Assembly: GCF_900113485.1 (NCBI RefSeq)
Contig: NZ_FOPM01000020.1
Span: 1-64,000, forward strand
Length of the DNA: 64,000 nucleotides
Direction: 5' to 3'
From: Methylobacterium gossipiicola
GTDB lineage: Bacteria > Pseudomonadota > Alphaproteobacteria > Rhizobiales > Beijerinckiaceae
Under the pieces are notes generated by a model, which made no database searches, had not been told where the DNA came from, and worked only from the letters and a program-made list of their open reading frames with translations. Positions 43,307-52,785 of the stretch are shown piece after piece. The translations under genes and the position numbers were made by a program. Numbering within the stretch: the first letter of the stretch is position 1; every line of letters starts with the position of its first letter.

Positions 43307-44212
43307 ATGGACATCCTCGTTCTCGGCGGTGCGGGTCAGGTCGGCACCGAACTGCAGGCCCATGCCTGGCCGGAGGGCGTACGGGTGGACGCACCCGACC
43401 GCTCGGCCCTCGACATCACCGATCCCGAAGCGATCGCCCGCGCCTTTGATGCCAAAAGCTATGCGGCGGTCATCAACACAGCCGCCTACACCGCCGTGGA
43501 CAAGGCCGAATCCGACGTCGTCGCGGCGTGGCGCCTTAACGCGCTCGCCCCCGCGATTCTCGCGGAAGCGACGCGGCACCGGGGTATCCCCCTCGTCCAT
43601 GTCTCGACGGATTACGTCTTCGACGGTGACGGCGCGGGCGATTACGAACCCGACGCGCCCGTGAACCCCCGCAGCGTCTACGGCGCCAGCAAGGCGGCGG
43701 GCGAGATGGCGGTGCGCACAGCCAACCCACGCCACGCCATCCTGCGCACGGCCTGGGTGGTGAGCCCGCACCGGGGCAACTTCGTCAAGACCATGCTGCG
43801 CCTCGCGGCCGAGCGGGACGCCCTGACCGTAGTGGACGATCAGCACGGCTGCCCGACCTCGGCCACCGACCTCGCTGCCGCCTGCGCTCAGATCGCCCTG
43901 CGGCTCGCCGCCGACGCGGACGCCCCCACGGGCACGTTCCACTGCGTCAATGCCGGCTCGACCACGTGGCGTGGGTTTGCGCAAGCCATCGTGGCGGGCT
44001 CCGCCGCGCGCGGCGGCCGCTCCGTTCCCGTCACAGGCATCCCCACCAGCGCCTACCCGACCCCGGCCCGGCGTCCGGCCAATTCCCGCCTGTCGACGGC
44101 GAGCCTCACGGCGGCCTACGGCCTCGCACCGCGCCCGTGGCAAGCCGCCCTCGACGACATCCTCGACCGGCTCGTGGGGCCGGCTCAGACCAACACGGAG
44201 ACACGGGCATGA
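43307..44212 (+). CDS. rfbD: dTDP-4-dehydrorhamnose reductase
   Basis: RfbD (RmlD) reduces the 4-keto group to give dTDP-L-rhamnose, the last step. The 301-residue protein begins MDILVLGGAGQVGTEL (NAD(P)H-binding loop). It contains NTAAYTAVDKAE, STDYVFDGDG and YGASKAAGE (YxxxK). Its ATG touches the rfbB stop with no spacer and its TGA overlaps the rfbA ATG (ATGA), so translation is probably coupled through the operon. Confidence 0.96.
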   Translation: MDILVLGGAGQVGTELQAHAWPEGVRVDAPDRSALDITDPEAIARAFDAKSYAAVINTAAYTAVDKAESDVVAAWRLNALAPAILAEATRHRGIPLVHVSTDYVFDGDGAGDYEPDAPVNPRSVYGASKAAGEMAVRTANPRHAILRTAWVVSPHRGNFVKTMLRLAAERDALTVVDDQHGCPTSATDLAAACAQIALRLAADADAPTGTFHCVNAGSTTWRGFAQAIVAGSAARGGRSVPVTGIPTSAYPTPARRPANSRLSTASLTAAYGLAPRPWQAALDDILDRLVGPAQTNTETRA

Positions 44213-45102
44213 AGGGCATCGTCCTCGCCGGTGGATCGGGCACGCGCCTGCACCCGGCCACCCTGTCGATCAACAAGCAGCTGTTGCCGGTCTATGACAA
44301 GCCGATGATCTACTACCCGGTCTCGGTGTTAATGCTCGCCGGCATCCGCGAGATCCTGATCATCTCCTCGCCCGAGCACCTGGACAACTATAAGCGCCTG
44401 TTCGGCACCGGCGAGCAGTTCGGCCTGACCTTCACCTATGCCGTTCAGCCTCGCCCCGAAGGGCTGGCCCAGGCCTTCGTAATCGGCCGCGACTTCGTGG
44501 GCCAGGACGACGTCGCCCTCGTGCTCGGCGACAATCTGTTCTTCGGCAACGGGATGAGCGAACTCCTCACCCGGGCGCGCGACCGGAAGGCGGGCGCCAC
44601 GGTGTTCGCCTATCACGTCGACAATCCGGCGGCCTACGGCGTCGTCACCCTCGACAAGCAGGGGCGCCCCTTGCGCCTCGTCGAGAAGCCGCCGGAGCCG
44701 GAGAGCCCCTGGGCGGTCACGGGACTGTACTTCTACGACAATCAGGTCCTCGACATCGCCGCCGCCGTGACACCGTCGGCCCGGGGCGAACTCGAGATTA
44801 CGAGCGTCAACCAAGCCTATCTCGAGATGGGCCAGCTCCATGTCGAGCGGATGTCGCGGGGCTACGCCTGGCTCGACACCGGAACCCATGACAGCCTGCT
44901 GGAAGCGGCCGAGTTCGTCCGGACCCTACAGCACCGTCAGGGTCTTCAGGTGGCCTGTCTGGAGGAGATCGCCTACCTCCAGGGCTTCATCGACAAGGAG
45001 CAGCTCATCGCCCGGGGAAATCTCTTCGCCAAGACCGCCTACGGCCAGAACCTGCTGCGTCTGGCCAAGGACGACACCTTTGCGGAGTTCGCCGCGCGCT
45101 GA
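44209..45102 (+). CDS. rfbA: Glucose-1-phosphate thymidylyltransferase
   Basis: RfbA (RmlA) makes dTDP-glucose from dTTP and glucose-1-phosphate, the first and usually feedback-inhibited step. The 297-residue protein begins MKGIVLAGGSGTRLHPAT with the nucleotide-binding loop. It has the PVYDKPMIYYP and GDNLFFGNGM motifs and LVEKPPEPES. The start overlaps the rfbD stop. It ends the operon, and a GC-rich hairpin follows. The order C-B-D-A places the first enzyme last. Confidence 0.97.
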   Translation: MKGIVLAGGSGTRLHPATLSINKQLLPVYDKPMIYYPVSVLMLAGIREILIISSPEHLDNYKRLFGTGEQFGLTFTYAVQPRPEGLAQAFVIGRDFVGQDDVALVLGDNLFFGNGMSELLTRARDRKAGATVFAYHVDNPAAYGVVTLDKQGRPLRLVEKPPEPESPWAVTGLYFYDNQVLDIAAAVTPSARGELEITSVNQAYLEMGQLHVERMSRGYAWLDTGTHDSLLEAAEFVRTLQHRQGLQVACLEEIAYLQGFIDKEQLIARGNLFAKTAYGQNLLRLAKDDTFAEFAAR

Positions 45103-45126
45103 GCGAGGTCGGGTTCATCCCGAAGG

Positions 45127-45150
45127 GCGACGGCTCCACGGAGCCGTCGC
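45127..45150 (+). terminator. Hairpin terminator of the rfb operon
   Basis: A perfect 10-bp stem (45127-45136 with 45141-45150) and a 4-base loop lie 24 bases after the rfbA stop. No T-run follows. Confidence 0.6.
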
Positions 45151-45275
45151 GGGTAAACCCGTTTCGTCTCCTGAACCTCTTCACGGGCTCCACGCCACGG
45201 CATGGCGCCGCCCCCCGGCGCTGCATTGCCCCCGTCGGCTCATTCGCGTGACGCCGCCGGGCGCGGCGCCCCAGC

Positions 45276-45815
45276 CTATCGCCGCAAAACCCCCCCGAAA
45301 TACGTCTCCTCCACCGCGCAGAACGGCACGCCGTCCGGGGTCGCCAGGAGAGCCGTTACGGTAAACAGCGCCATATCGGGCTCAGGGTCTGCCCCGACCG
45401 CGCACAGGGTCCGCAGGTCGAGGGTTCGGCGGGTCGGAGCCAGCGCGTTCACCACCCGGCCAAACGGCACCTCCGTCGTGTCGAGGCTGCGATTCATGGC
45501 CGGGGTGAGGCGGGCCGGGACGTACCAATTGTCCGCCATCGAGAGAACGTAAGGCCCGCAGACGAGGCGGACGCGGCGGTGGCGCACGGTCTCGCCGGCC
45601 GCGAGATTGAAATGGTCACGCTGCGCGGCCTCGGGCGGCCGCTCGCATCCTGGAAGACGCTCGGCCCGGAGCTGGGCGTCGGGGAAACCGCGCTCGGCGC
45701 ACCAATCCTCCAAGATAGCGGTGGCGCTGGACCCGGTGAGAAGCCGCGCGGTGAGAACCGCAACGAGGCTCTGCGCCGAAGCTTCGCGCTGCGGTCGATC
45801 CACGGGTTGGTTCAT
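45276..45815 (-). CDS. UbiC/UTRA-fold-like hypothetical protein
   Basis: The 179-residue protein resembles the chorismate-lyase/UTRA fold in its central part: ETVRHRRVRLVCGPYVLSMADNWYVPARL, MNRSLDTTEVPFGRVV and the late FCAVEETYFGG. The final Glu region and the Arg-rich strand match places where chorismate lyase has catalytic residues, but similarity is loose. It might be a chorismate lyase-like enzyme or a ligand-binding protein. The N-terminus is helical with no signal peptide. It stands alone, convergent with rfbA and upstream of the tRNA pair on the same strand. Confidence 0.55.
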   Translation of the reverse strand: MNQPVDRPQREASAQSLVAVLTARLLTGSSATAILEDWCAERGFPDAQLRAERLPGCERPPEAAQRDHFNLAAGETVRHRRVRLVCGPYVLSMADNWYVPARLTPAMNRSLDTTEVPFGRVVNALAPTRRTLDLRTLCAVGADPEPDMALFTVTALLATPDGVPFCAVEETYFGGVLRR

Positions 45816-45954
45816 GATCGGGGGAATCGAGTCGACATCGGAAACCGGGCTACGGACGCACGATCACGGCGGTCCTTCGTCCGTCCCGCGCCGTTACGGC
45901 AGAGCCGAGGGGCGGATGTCCGTTGCGATGAAGGTGTTGTAAGACGGACCAGAC

Positions 45955-46030
45955 TGGTGGAGCCTAACGGGATCGAACCGATGACCTCTTCCATGCCATG
46001 GAAGCGCTCTCCCAGCTGAGCTAAGGCCCC
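45955..46030 (-). tRNA. tRNA-Ala (GGC anticodon), copy 1
   Basis: Read on the minus strand, the 76-base gene folds into a full cloverleaf. The acceptor stem GGGGCCU pairs with AGGCUCC and contains the G3-U70 pair that marks alanine tRNAs. The anticodon loop is AUGGCAU, with GGC reading GCC and GCU codons. The T-loop is GGTTCGATCC, and CCA is encoded at 45957-45955. It is identical to the copy at 46082. Confidence 0.97.
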
Positions 46031-46081
46031 AATCTTGATCGTCTGGTCTTGTCTACGTCTGCCGGCCTTTGGGAAAGCCGA

Positions 46082-46157
46082 TGGTGGAGCCTAACGGGAT
46101 CGAACCGATGACCTCTTCCATGCCATGGAAGCGCTCTCCCAGCTGAGCTAAGGCCCC
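46082..46157 (-). tRNA. tRNA-Ala (GGC anticodon), copy 2
   Basis: This 76-base gene is base-for-base identical to copy 1, including the G3-U70 pair, the GGC anticodon and the encoded CCA. The 51-bp spacer between them is unrelated to the sequence beyond this copy, so only the mature tRNA is repeated. As it lies upstream on the minus strand, both may come from one precursor. Confidence 0.97.
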
Positions 46158-46332
46158 GTTTCCGCCTCCAAACTCAGCCGTTAAGCTGTTTTCGAGAGCG
46201 TTTCGACCGGCCTCCGAAGTGGCGGCCGGCGATGGCGGTTCTATATTCGCCCGCCGCCTCGGCCTCAACCCCCTTTCTCATCGGCCGGCAAAGTTTTTAC
46301 CGGCCGGGACGAAACGAGGGGGAGGGGAGGGA

Positions 46333-46722
46333 TCAGCCTTCCTCGTCGTTCTCGAGGTCGCCGTCGATGAGATCGGCCACATCGTCATCGCCGGCATCTT
46401 CTTCCTCGAGGAAGGTGTCGTCGCCATCGGCGCCGTCGGCATCTGTGTCGTCGGTCACGGTATCGGCGTCATCGTCACCCGCCTCGACCTCGTCGAGGGA
46501 GACGATCTCGGGGCCGCCCTTCTCGGCGTCGGTGTCCTCGTCGTCATCGGCCGGCACGGAGGCCGAGCGCGAGGCGAGGGCGGGGGCGGCGACGCGGGAC
46601 GTGGCGGCGGCCTGATAGATCGTGCCGCATTTCGGGCAGGTGGCCGGGTCCTTGTCGAGGTCGTAGAACTTGGCGCCGCAGCTCATGCATTGACGCTTCA
46701 AGCCGAGTTCCGGTCTGGCCAC
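46333..46722 (-). CDS. TIGR02300 family zinc-ribbon protein with acidic tail
   Basis: The 129-residue protein starts MARPELGLKRQCMSCGAKFYDLDKDPATCPKCG. This is a four-Cys zinc ribbon containing the FYDL motif of the TIGR02300 family of alphaproteobacteria. After residue 55 the chain is dominated by Asp and Glu (for example DDDEDTDAE and EEEDAGDDD), so it is probably disordered and strongly negative. The family has no established function; the layout is reminiscent of nucleic-acid- or polymerase-associated zinc ribbons. It is divergent from aroA, as is common in this group. Confidence 0.88.
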   Translation of the reverse strand: MARPELGLKRQCMSCGAKFYDLDKDPATCPKCGTIYQAAATSRVAAPALASRSASVPADDDEDTDAEKGGPEIVSLDEVEAGDDDADTVTDDTDADGADGDDTFLEEEDAGDDDVADLIDGDLENDEEG

Positions 46723-48325
<1,603 letters not shown>

Positions 48326-48326
<1 letters not shown>

Positions 48327-48967
48327 TGGGCGACATTCCCCTCGTCATCGCCATCGACGGCCCGGCCGCCTCCGGCAAGGGCACGCTCGCCAAGCGGCTC
48401 GCCGCCCATTACGGCCTGCCACACCTCGACACCGGCCTGCTGTACCGCGCCGTGGCCCTCACGGTCCTCGACGCCGGCTACAGTATCGACGATCACGCCG
48501 CCGCCGCCCGGGCCGCCGCGACCCTGATCGCCGATCGCCTCGCCGATCCGCGCCTGCGCGACCGGGCCATGGGCGAAGCCGCCTCGCGGGTCTCATCGGT
48601 GCCGGCGGTGCGGGCCGCCCTCCTCGCCTGGCAGCAGCGTTTCGCCGGCAACGCCACGGGCGCGGTCCTCGACGGGCGCGACATCGGCACCGTGGTCTGC
48701 CCCCACGCGCGGGTGAAGCTGTTCATCACGGCGGCGCCCGAGGAGCGGGCGCGTCGCCGCCACCTCGAACTCCAGCGCCGGGGCGAGAGCACGAGCCTCG
48801 GAGCGATCCTCGACGACATCGTCGCCCGCGACGCCCGCGACGCCCAGCGCTCGACGGCGCCGCTCAAGGCGGCGGCGGATGCCGTCCTCCTCGACACCAC
48901 GGAACTCGATGCCGACGCCGCCTTCGCGGCGGCGCGGGCGGTGGTGGACGGCGCAAGGCCGCACTGA
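48326..48967 (+). CDS. cmk: Cytidylate kinase
   Basis: Cmk phosphorylates CMP and dCMP. The 213-residue protein begins MGDIPLVIAIDGPAASGKGTLAKRL with the P-loop of the family. It contains DTGLLYRAVAL and the DGRDIGTVV motif. ATG 48326 overlaps the aroA stop by one base (TGATG); GTG 48323 is possible. The aroA-cmk pair is frequent in alphaproteobacteria, often followed by rpsA, which is not the case here: a convergent DUF805 gene follows. Confidence 0.96.
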
Positions 48968-48976
48968 CGGGCGCCC

Positions 48977-49007
48977 GGACCGCCGCCTACCCCGGCGGGG
49001 GCGGTCC
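48977..49007. terminator. Bidirectional hairpin between cmk and the DUF805 gene
   Basis: An 8-bp stem (48977-48984 with 49000-49007), extendable by GCC/GGC, starts 10 bases after the cmk stop. It covers the stop codon of the opposing DUF805 gene. Confidence 0.6.
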
Positions 49008-49433
49008 GAACCGGTTGGGGCCGGGGGTGCCCGCGCGCAGGAGCGTCTCGACGACGAACCAAGCGGAAAAGCCGAGCATTGCCAGGAGCGCGTTGAGCAC
49101 GAGGATGGGTCGGGTATCGACCCATCGTTCGAGGGGCGCGAAGCCGAGGGCCTGCACGAATCCCCAGGCGACGAGCCAACCGGCCGAGCGGTCGCGATCG
49201 TGCAGGCGCCGCGCCGTGGCCGCGAGGACGACGAGCCCCAGAATCGGAAGCGCCGTCACCACGGCGATGGCCGGACCGCGTGCGCTCGAAGCCGCGAGCC
49301 AGATGGCGAGGCAGAGCAGGCCGGCACCATAGAGAAGGCCCCGGACGACGAAGGCTCGATAAGCCCGCGCCGACATCCGGCCACGGGGATCGAGGGCGTG
49401 GCCAACCCGCCGAAGGCCCGTCGCGATCCTCAT
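48987..49433 (-). CDS. DUF805 family membrane protein
   Basis: The 148-residue protein has a short basic N-terminus and about four membrane helices. It carries the DUF805 hallmark ATARRLHDRDRSAGWLV. The SARAYRAFVVRGLLYG entry segment and a Pro-rich C-terminus are also typical. The family is of unknown function. The ATG overlaps the TGA of hrpB (ATGA), so it is probably translated after hrpB from the same message. Confidence 0.8.
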   Translation of the reverse strand: MRIATGLRRVGHALDPRGRMSARAYRAFVVRGLLYGAGLLCLAIWLAASSARGPAIAVVTALPILGLVVLAATARRLHDRDRSAGWLVAWGFVQALGFAPLERWVDTRPILVLNALLAMLGFSAWFVVETLLRAGTPGPNRFGPPPPG

Positions 49434-51916
49434 GTCCCGCGTGGCTTCACCCGCCGGGTCGGCGGTTCGGCCACGGGGTCCTCCGGCCAGGGGTGGCGGG
49501 GATAGCGGCCCCGCATCTCGGAGCGCACGGCGCTCCACGACCCGCGCCAGAAGCCCGGCAGGTCACGGGTGATCTGGATCGGCCGCGAGGCCGGGGAGAG
49601 CAGGTGCAGGACGAGGGGCACCCGCCCGCCCGCGATGGCGGGATGGCGCTCCAATCCGAACAGTTCCTGCACGCGGACGGCGAGCACCGGCCCGCCCTCG
49701 GCATCGTAGTCGAGGGCGATGCGCGAACCCGTCGGCACTTCGAAATGGATCGGCGCCTCCGTGTCGAGGCGGGCGCGCAGGTCCCACGGCAGCAGGGCGT
49801 GGAGCGCCCGCCCGAGATCGTCGGCCGTGACGGCGTCGAGGCTCGCGCGCCCGACGATCTCGGGCGCCAGCCACACGCCCGCCGTCGCCGTCAGAATATC
49901 GTCGGAAAGGTCCGGCCATGCGGGATCGGCTTTGCGCAGGAAGCGCAGGCGCGCGAGCCACTGCGACAGGGCGGGCGTCCACGGCAGAACCGCGAGCCCC
50001 AATTCCGCGATGCCCTGCGCTAGGATGACGGCGGATTCGGCATCCGCCGGCACCGGAAGAATGCGCTCGCCAAGGGTGAGCGAGCCGAGGCGGCGTTGGG
50101 CCCGCGCCCGCAAGGCCCGGGCGCCCTTGTCGAACGTCACCTGCGTCACGGAGGCGATGCGCTCGGGAAACAGGGCCTCGATGGCGTCCAGGGTGATGGG
50201 CGCCGCCGCGAGGATGCGGGCGTTGGCGGCGGTGCCGACGAGGTCGGCCACGACGAGGAACGGTTCGCGAGCCAGCGCCAGGGCCGGGTCGAGACGCCCG
50301 GCGCGGCCGTTGACCATGACGAACTCGCCATCGCGGCCCCGCGCCCGGGCCACCCGGTCGGGATACGCGAGGGCGAGGAGGGGGCCGGGCTCGTCGAGCG
50401 CGACGGCCTGCCCCGTCGGTTCGGCGGCGAACCCCCGCGCCTGATTCGCCCATCCCTCGGCGAGGCGACGCATATCCTGGGCGCGTTGGCCGCGATCGCG
50501 GGTATGGCGCTCCACCCGGTCGCCGAGATCGACGGCATCGCCGCCGAGGCCGCGTTCGACCAGTACGGCGGCCAGCGCGGCCGCTTCGCGGGCCCGACCC
50601 CGGGCGGCCGCCTGCACCACCATCCGGGCGAGGCGTGGCGGCAGGGGCAGGGCGCGAAGAGCCACCCCCATGGGGGTGAGGCGCCCATCGGCATCGAGGG
50701 CGTCCAAAACCCGCAGCATGGCGCGGGCTTCCGCCAGGGCCGAGGCCGGGGGCGGATCGAGGAAGGCCAGGGTGGTGGGGTCGGCCACGCCCCAGGCGGC
50801 GCAATCGAGGAGTAGGCCCGCGAGGTCGGCGGCGAGGATTTCCGGGCGCCCGAACGGCTCGAGGGCGCTCGTCGCGGCCTCGGCCCACAGGCGGTGGCAA
50901 ACCCCCGGCTCGGTGCGCCCGGCACGACCCCGGCGCTGATCGACGGAGGCGCGGGAGGCCCGCGCGGTGACGAGGCGGGTAAGTCCGAGGCCCGGCTCGT
51001 AGACCGGCACCCGCGACAGACCGGAATCGACCACGATCCGCACCCCCTCGATGGTCAGGGAGGTTTCGGCGATGCTGGTGGCGAGCACCACCTTGCGACG
51101 GCCGGTGGAGGCGGGCGCGATGGCGCGATCCTGCTCGGTCGGCGTCAGGGCGCCGTACAGGGGGGCGATGTCGGTGGTGTCGTCGACCCGCTCGGCCAGC
51201 AGGGTCGCGACCCGGCGGATCTCGCCTTGCCCCGGCAGGAAGGCCAGGACGGAGCCCGGATCGGCCCGCAGCGCCCGGGCGATGGCGTCCGTCATCGCCT
51301 CTTCGATGCGCTGGTTCGGATCGCGACCGCTGTAGCGGGTTTCGACCGGATAGGCGCGTCCTTCCGATTCCACCACGGGCGCGTCGCCGAGCAATCCGGC
51401 GACGCGGGCGCCGTCGAGGGTCGCCGACATCACGAGAAGGCGAAGATCGTTCCGCAACGCGCCCTGCGCATCGAGGGCGAGGGCGAGGCCGAGATCGGCG
51501 TCGAGGGAGCGTTCGTGGAACTCGTCGAACAGCACGGCCCCGATCCCGGTGAGTTCGGGATCGTCGAGGATCATGCGGGTGAAGACGCCCTCCGTCACCA
51601 CCTCGATGCGGGTGCGCGCCGAGATCTTCGAGCCGAGGCGGACCCGCAGGCCCACGGTGTCACCGACCCGCTCGCCCAGGGTCCGGGCCATGCGCTCGGC
51701 CGCGCCCCGGGCGGCGAGGCGGCGCGGTTCCAGGAGGATGATCTTAGCGCCGTCGAGCCAGGTGGCCTCGAGGAGCGCCAGGGGCACGCGGGTGGTCTTG
51801 CCGGCCCCCGGCGGAGCCACGAGCACACAGGCGTTGCACGCGGCGAGCGTCGTCGCGAGGGTGGGAAGAACCGCCTCGATGGGCAGATCGCGGGAGGGAG
51901 CGGGACCGGACGACAT
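49430..51916 (-). CDS. hrpB: ATP-dependent RNA helicase HrpB
   Basis: HrpB is a DEAH-type (DExH) helicase; its cellular role is poorly known. The ~828-residue protein shows the whole motif set: APPGAGKTTRVPLALLE (Walker A), LFDEFHERSLDADLG (the DEFH variant of Walker B), VMSATLDG, VLATSIAETSLTIEGVRIVVDSG and QRRGRAGRTEPG. The HrpB-specific C-terminal domain ends the protein. ATG 51916 (MSSGPAPSRDLPIEAVLPTL) is chosen with GAG-rich sequence before it; 51919 and 51952 are alternatives. The DUF805 gene overlaps its stop. Confidence 0.93.
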   Translation of the reverse strand: MSSGPAPSRDLPIEAVLPTLATTLAACNACVLVAPPGAGKTTRVPLALLEATWLDGAKIILLEPRRLAARGAAERMARTLGERVGDTVGLRVRLGSKISARTRIEVVTEGVFTRMILDDPELTGIGAVLFDEFHERSLDADLGLALALDAQGALRNDLRLLVMSATLDGARVAGLLGDAPVVESEGRAYPVETRYSGRDPNQRIEEAMTDAIARALRADPGSVLAFLPGQGEIRRVATLLAERVDDTTDIAPLYGALTPTEQDRAIAPASTGRRKVVLATSIAETSLTIEGVRIVVDSGLSRVPVYEPGLGLTRLVTARASRASVDQRRGRAGRTEPGVCHRLWAEAATSALEPFGRPEILAADLAGLLLDCAAWGVADPTTLAFLDPPPASALAEARAMLRVLDALDADGRLTPMGVALRALPLPPRLARMVVQAAARGRAREAAALAAVLVERGLGGDAVDLGDRVERHTRDRGQRAQDMRRLAEGWANQARGFAAEPTGQAVALDEPGPLLALAYPDRVARARGRDGEFVMVNGRAGRLDPALALAREPFLVVADLVGTAANARILAAAPITLDAIEALFPERIASVTQVTFDKGARALRARAQRRLGSLTLGERILPVPADAESAVILAQGIAELGLAVLPWTPALSQWLARLRFLRKADPAWPDLSDDILTATAGVWLAPEIVGRASLDAVTADDLGRALHALLPWDLRARLDTEAPIHFEVPTGSRIALDYDAEGGPVLAVRVQELFGLERHPAIAGGRVPLVLHLLSPASRPIQITRDLPGFWRGSWSAVRSEMRGRYPRHPWPEDPVAEPPTRRVKPRGT

Positions 51917-52341
51917 CATCCGGCTCGTGCCGCGAACCGGTCCCAACCGCAAGACGGCGGGATAGCGAGCCCCCAGGGAGCGCCGATGCGGCGCCCTCTA
52001 TCGCGGTCCGTCGTCGTCTTTCTTGTACCTGCGAGGATGGCTCTCACACGAAATCTTGATCGGCCTACTCCATGATGCGGCAAGCTGGCTCGAAGCAGAA
52101 AAACGTATTTTTCATTGAAATCCTTGCGTTTCTTATTTTAGCAAGGCGCGATGGAGACAAACATGCTCCCGATGCCCTCTGTGAACAGGGCAATGGCGAT
52201 TTATTCCTCTCCGCCCGAACAAACCCATTCACCAAGTCTGGGGGTTACAAACAAAGATCGTGCCGCATCGAGGGAACGGAACGCCGAACGGCGAATTGAT
52301 GCCGCGACGCCCGCTCGGGGCATCGACGAAAGACGAACCGC
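51917..52341. other. 425-bp region between hrpB and the small exported peptide gene
   Basis: The region contains a clearly AT-rich block (about 52095-52150), the most AT-rich spot in this part of the window. Within it CCTTGC (52122-52127) and GCAAGG (52141-52146) form an inverted repeat with a T-rich 13-base centre. This could be an operator or a small RNA hairpin. Short frames from 52072 and 52151 have no coding character. Promoters for both flanking divergent genes are expected here. Confidence 0.4.
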
Positions 52342-52644
52342 ATGACCAAGATCGCCATCGCCCTCGCTGCCAGCACGCTCCTCGGCGCGTTCGGCATGAC
52401 CGCCGTCTCCGCCGCTCCGGCCATGCCGGTCGGTGCCCCGATCGTGGCTGGCGACCACTCCGTCGAGCAGGTGGCAAGCCGTCATCGCCATTATCAGGGC
52501 ATGCGCTACCGCGGCATGGGTCACGGCCGCCACATGCATCGCCGCCCGGTCTCGCGCATGAGCAGCAACCCGAATTCGCGCAACCCGCAGCAGCCGGGTT
52601 ACATGCAGCAGAAGGGCCAGACCACGGGCGGCCCCCGCTACTGA
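52342..52644 (+). CDS. Small exported His/Arg/Met-rich protein
   Basis: The 100-residue precursor has a clear signal peptide (MTKIAIALAASTLLGAFGM to VSAAP, about 25 residues). The mature ~75 residues are rich in His, Arg and Met, for example SRHRHYQGMRYRGMGHGRHM. The Asn/Gln/Gly-rich end reads SNPNSRNPQQPGYMQQ. It contains no Cys. The composition suggests metal or polyanion binding in the periplasm, but this is inference. It is monocistronic, with an AT-rich upstream region and a strong terminator. Confidence 0.75.
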   Translation: MTKIAIALAASTLLGAFGMTAVSAAPAMPVGAPIVAGDHSVEQVASRHRHYQGMRYRGMGHGRHMHRRPVSRMSSNPNSRNPQQPGYMQQKGQTTGGPRY

Positions 52645-52667
52645 GATTTCGGTTCGACCGTTTCGAG

Positions 52668-52694
52668 GGGCCGGTGCGCGAGCGCCGGCCCTTT
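52668..52694 (+). terminator. Rho-independent terminator
   Basis: A 10-bp stem with one G-U pair (52668-52677 with 52682-52691), a GCGA tetraloop and TTT behind it lie 24 bases after the small exported peptide gene. Confidence 0.78.
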
Positions 52695-52785
52695 CCGTTT
52701 GGGCCGGTGGCTTGTCCACCCTTCTCCCCAGCCGGAATCGGCGCGTGTGCTGATCAGGAGCCGAGGCGTCTGCTAGGCTGCCGCC

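Noticed and set aside
42257..44143. Open frame of over 600 codons antisense to rfbB-rfbD
   Set aside because: In DNA this rich in G+C, stop codons are rare in the frame mirroring third positions. The translation is Gly/Val/Arg/His-rich without any domain, while the sense strand holds clear RfbB and RfbD motifs.
52072..52299. Short frame of about 75 codons in the AT-rich region before the mini-protein
   Set aside because: There is no convincing ribosome site, signal or domain; the region is better explained as regulatory.
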